Below, piece by piece: positions 47,269 to 48,186 of a stretch of DNA of 48,186 bases. A program made the position numbers and the translations under genes. Numbering within the stretch: position 1 is the stretch's first letter; every line of letters begins with the position of its first letter. This stretch comes from Oscillospiraceae bacterium (GTDB taxonomy: Bacteria > Bacillota > Clostridia > Oscillospirales > Ruminococcaceae): positions 1-48,186 of the forward strand of contig JAHZAU010000019.1 of NCBI GenBank assembly GCA_019423755.1, read 5' to 3'. The notes beneath the pieces were generated by a model. That model worked only from the letters and a program-made list of their open reading frames with translations, made no database searches and was not told where the DNA came from.

Positions 47269-48126
47269 ATGCCGCTTCCCTTCCTACGCATCCGCGAGGA
47301 CAACCGCCCCACCCTGGCCTCCTGGCCCAAGCAGATCTTTGAGTGGGAGGAACTCCCCGCCTGCTACCACGACGCTGTCCGCCCCTGGGTGGAGGACGGC
47401 ATGCCCTTAGAACACATCCTCTTTATCCCCCGGGTGCATCAAAACAAGCTTTCCCAACCCCAGTGGGTCACCGCCTGGCACAAAGACCAGGTGCTCATCC
47501 TCACCGACGACGGCTCCGCTCCCCCGGACATCCAGCTGCTGACGGCGGCGGACCTGTGCTACCTGCAGCGGGACACCCGCCTGCTGGCCTGCACCGTGAC
47601 CCTCCACCTGACCCAGGGCCGGACGGTGCGCTTTGGCTACAACAAGACCAAGGAGGAACAGGTGGTGCCGGTGCTCAACCTGCTGCTGGGGCAGCAGCCC
47701 GACTACCTGCCGGTGCCGGGCTTCCAGCAGTGCGCCGGGCTGGCCCCTTTGGAGCAGGAGAGCTTCGCCATGTTCCACGCCTCCAAGCCGGCCTACCGCC
47801 TGGGGGAGGACGCACCCTTCTACTTCTGGGCCCGCGGGAAGCAGAAAAGCCGCTTCTTCCGCCAGAAGGAGGACCCGGAGTACTTTGCCGCCCCGCTGAA
47901 AAAGGGCCTGTGCCTGGTGAACACCGACTTCTACGGCGCCACCGTCTCCTATCTGCCCTGGGAGCAGCTGGCGGCCCTGGACGCAGACGCCGAGCAGGGG
48001 CTGTCTGCCCGCCTGCAAAACGGCGAGACCCTCACCCAGCCGCTGCTCCCCCAGCAGCTGGACCGGGCGCGGACCTTCTGCCAACAGGTGCAGGAGTTTC
48101 ACCCGCTGACCAAAACTCTCCAATAA
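47269..48126 (+). CDS. Conserved-looking protein of unknown function
   Basis: I do not recognise this 285-residue protein. It has no signal peptide or membrane segment and is rich in aromatic residues (WPKQIFEWEELP, YFWARGKQKSRFF and VSYLPWEQL). The first half contains a mixed beta pattern with LEHILFIPRVHQ, QVLILTDDG and RTVRFGYNKTKEEQVVPVLNLLLG, which resembles a PH-like or YokE-type domain; this is a guess. ATG at 47269 has AAAGGAG 9 bases upstream and lies 6 bases after the YibE/F stop, so the two are surely cotranscribed. Confidence 0.75.
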   Translation: MPLPFLRIREDNRPTLASWPKQIFEWEELPACYHDAVRPWVEDGMPLEHILFIPRVHQNKLSQPQWVTAWHKDQVLILTDDGSAPPDIQLLTAADLCYLQRDTRLLACTVTLHLTQGRTVRFGYNKTKEEQVVPVLNLLLGQQPDYLPVPGFQQCAGLAPLEQESFAMFHASKPAYRLGEDAPFYFWARGKQKSRFFRQKEDPEYFAAPLKKGLCLVNTDFYGATVSYLPWEQLAALDADAEQGLSARLQNGETLTQPLLPQQLDRARTFCQQVQEFHPLTKTLQ

Positions 48127-48133
48127 ACACGAA

Positions 48134-48165
48134 GTCATGACCACCCCTAAGAGGGGTGGCATGAC
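48134..48165. repeat. Long hairpin, possible start of a dispersed repeat
   Basis: GTCATG-A-CCACCCCT and AGGGGTGG-CATGAC pair over 14 bp around the loop AAG, 8 bases after the last gene. There is no T tract after it, so it is not a classic terminator. The window ends 21 bases later. Confidence 0.55.
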
Positions 48166-48168
48166 GAG

Positions 48169-48183
48169 CGGCCTATAAGGCCG
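48169..48183. repeat. Second small hairpin at the window edge
   Basis: CGGCC-TATAA-GGCCG is a perfect 5-bp stem directly after the longer hairpin; together they look like the edge of a structured repeated element. Confidence 0.45.
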
Positions 48184-48186
48184 TAA

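Noticed and set aside
1..48186. tRNA or rRNA genes, CRISPR arrays, insertion sequences, integrase or phage genes
   Set aside because: None was seen: no T-loop-like motifs in cloverleaf context, no regularly spaced direct repeats, and no transposase or integrase motifs in any likely gene.

Overview
The window looks like a chromosomal segment of a high-GC, endospore-forming Clostridia member, most likely an Oscillospiraceae-type gut anaerobe. The evidence is a gerA-type germination operon in GC-rich DNA, an hrcA-grpE-dnaK-dnaJ operon with a CIRCE element, a TPP riboswitch upstream of an ECF-type ThiT, and families typical of that group (DUF1540, DUF6514, C_GCAxxG_C_C, DUF421/DUF4363). The genus is inference. 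I see no rRNA, tRNA, CRISPR array, prophage or transposase gene. Genes are dense, on both strands, in short operons mostly bounded by bidirectional hairpin terminators.

Layout. 0-8 kb: an MFS exporter, a GNAT, and a four-gene operon (ferredoxin, NapH-like iron-sulfur membrane protein, ArsR regulator, rhodanese) that resembles a persulfide-responsive unit. A second GNAT, a membrane protein, an ROK sugar kinase, proC, a C_GCAxxG_C_C protein and a DUF1540 protein follow. 8-15.4 kb: a D-Ala-D-Ala carboxypeptidase, the gerA-gerB-gerC germinant receptor operon, a divergent DUF421-DUF4363 pair and nrdR. gerA and DUF421 diverge from one 38-bp palindrome that reads as two mirror-image sigma-G-like promoters.

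15.5-25 kb, all on the minus strand, is the most unusual block. In transcription order it encodes a secreted C69 dipeptidase with a C-terminal anchor, a lipoprotein (probably DUF6305), a DctM-like permease, a 57-residue membrane peptide, a membrane-anchored M14/AstE-like deacylase, PgsB and PgsC (poly-gamma-glutamate synthase), PgsW, and a PrsA-like foldase lipoprotein. I infer an envelope system that makes poly-gamma-glutamate or a related gamma-glutamyl polymer and handles peptides or acyl-amino acids outside the cell. Codon choice in its first half resembles dnaK in this window, which suggests high expression rather than recent transfer.

25-37.8 kb: DUF6514, a TIM-barrel isomerase/epimerase, a HAD phosphatase, TPP riboswitch-thiT, rarA, an rpiR regulator overlapping a BaiN-like flavoprotein, an orphan EutH-like protein, a GNAT, a 50-residue peptide, an orphan FeoB-associated Cys-rich protein with an operator-like palindrome, a zinc-ribbon protein, a MATE exporter, and an XRE regulator with a small membrane protein. 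37.9-48.2 kb: helD, a GNAT, the hrcA heat-shock operon, a YibE/F protein with an unknown partner, and at the right edge two hairpins that may begin a dispersed repeat.
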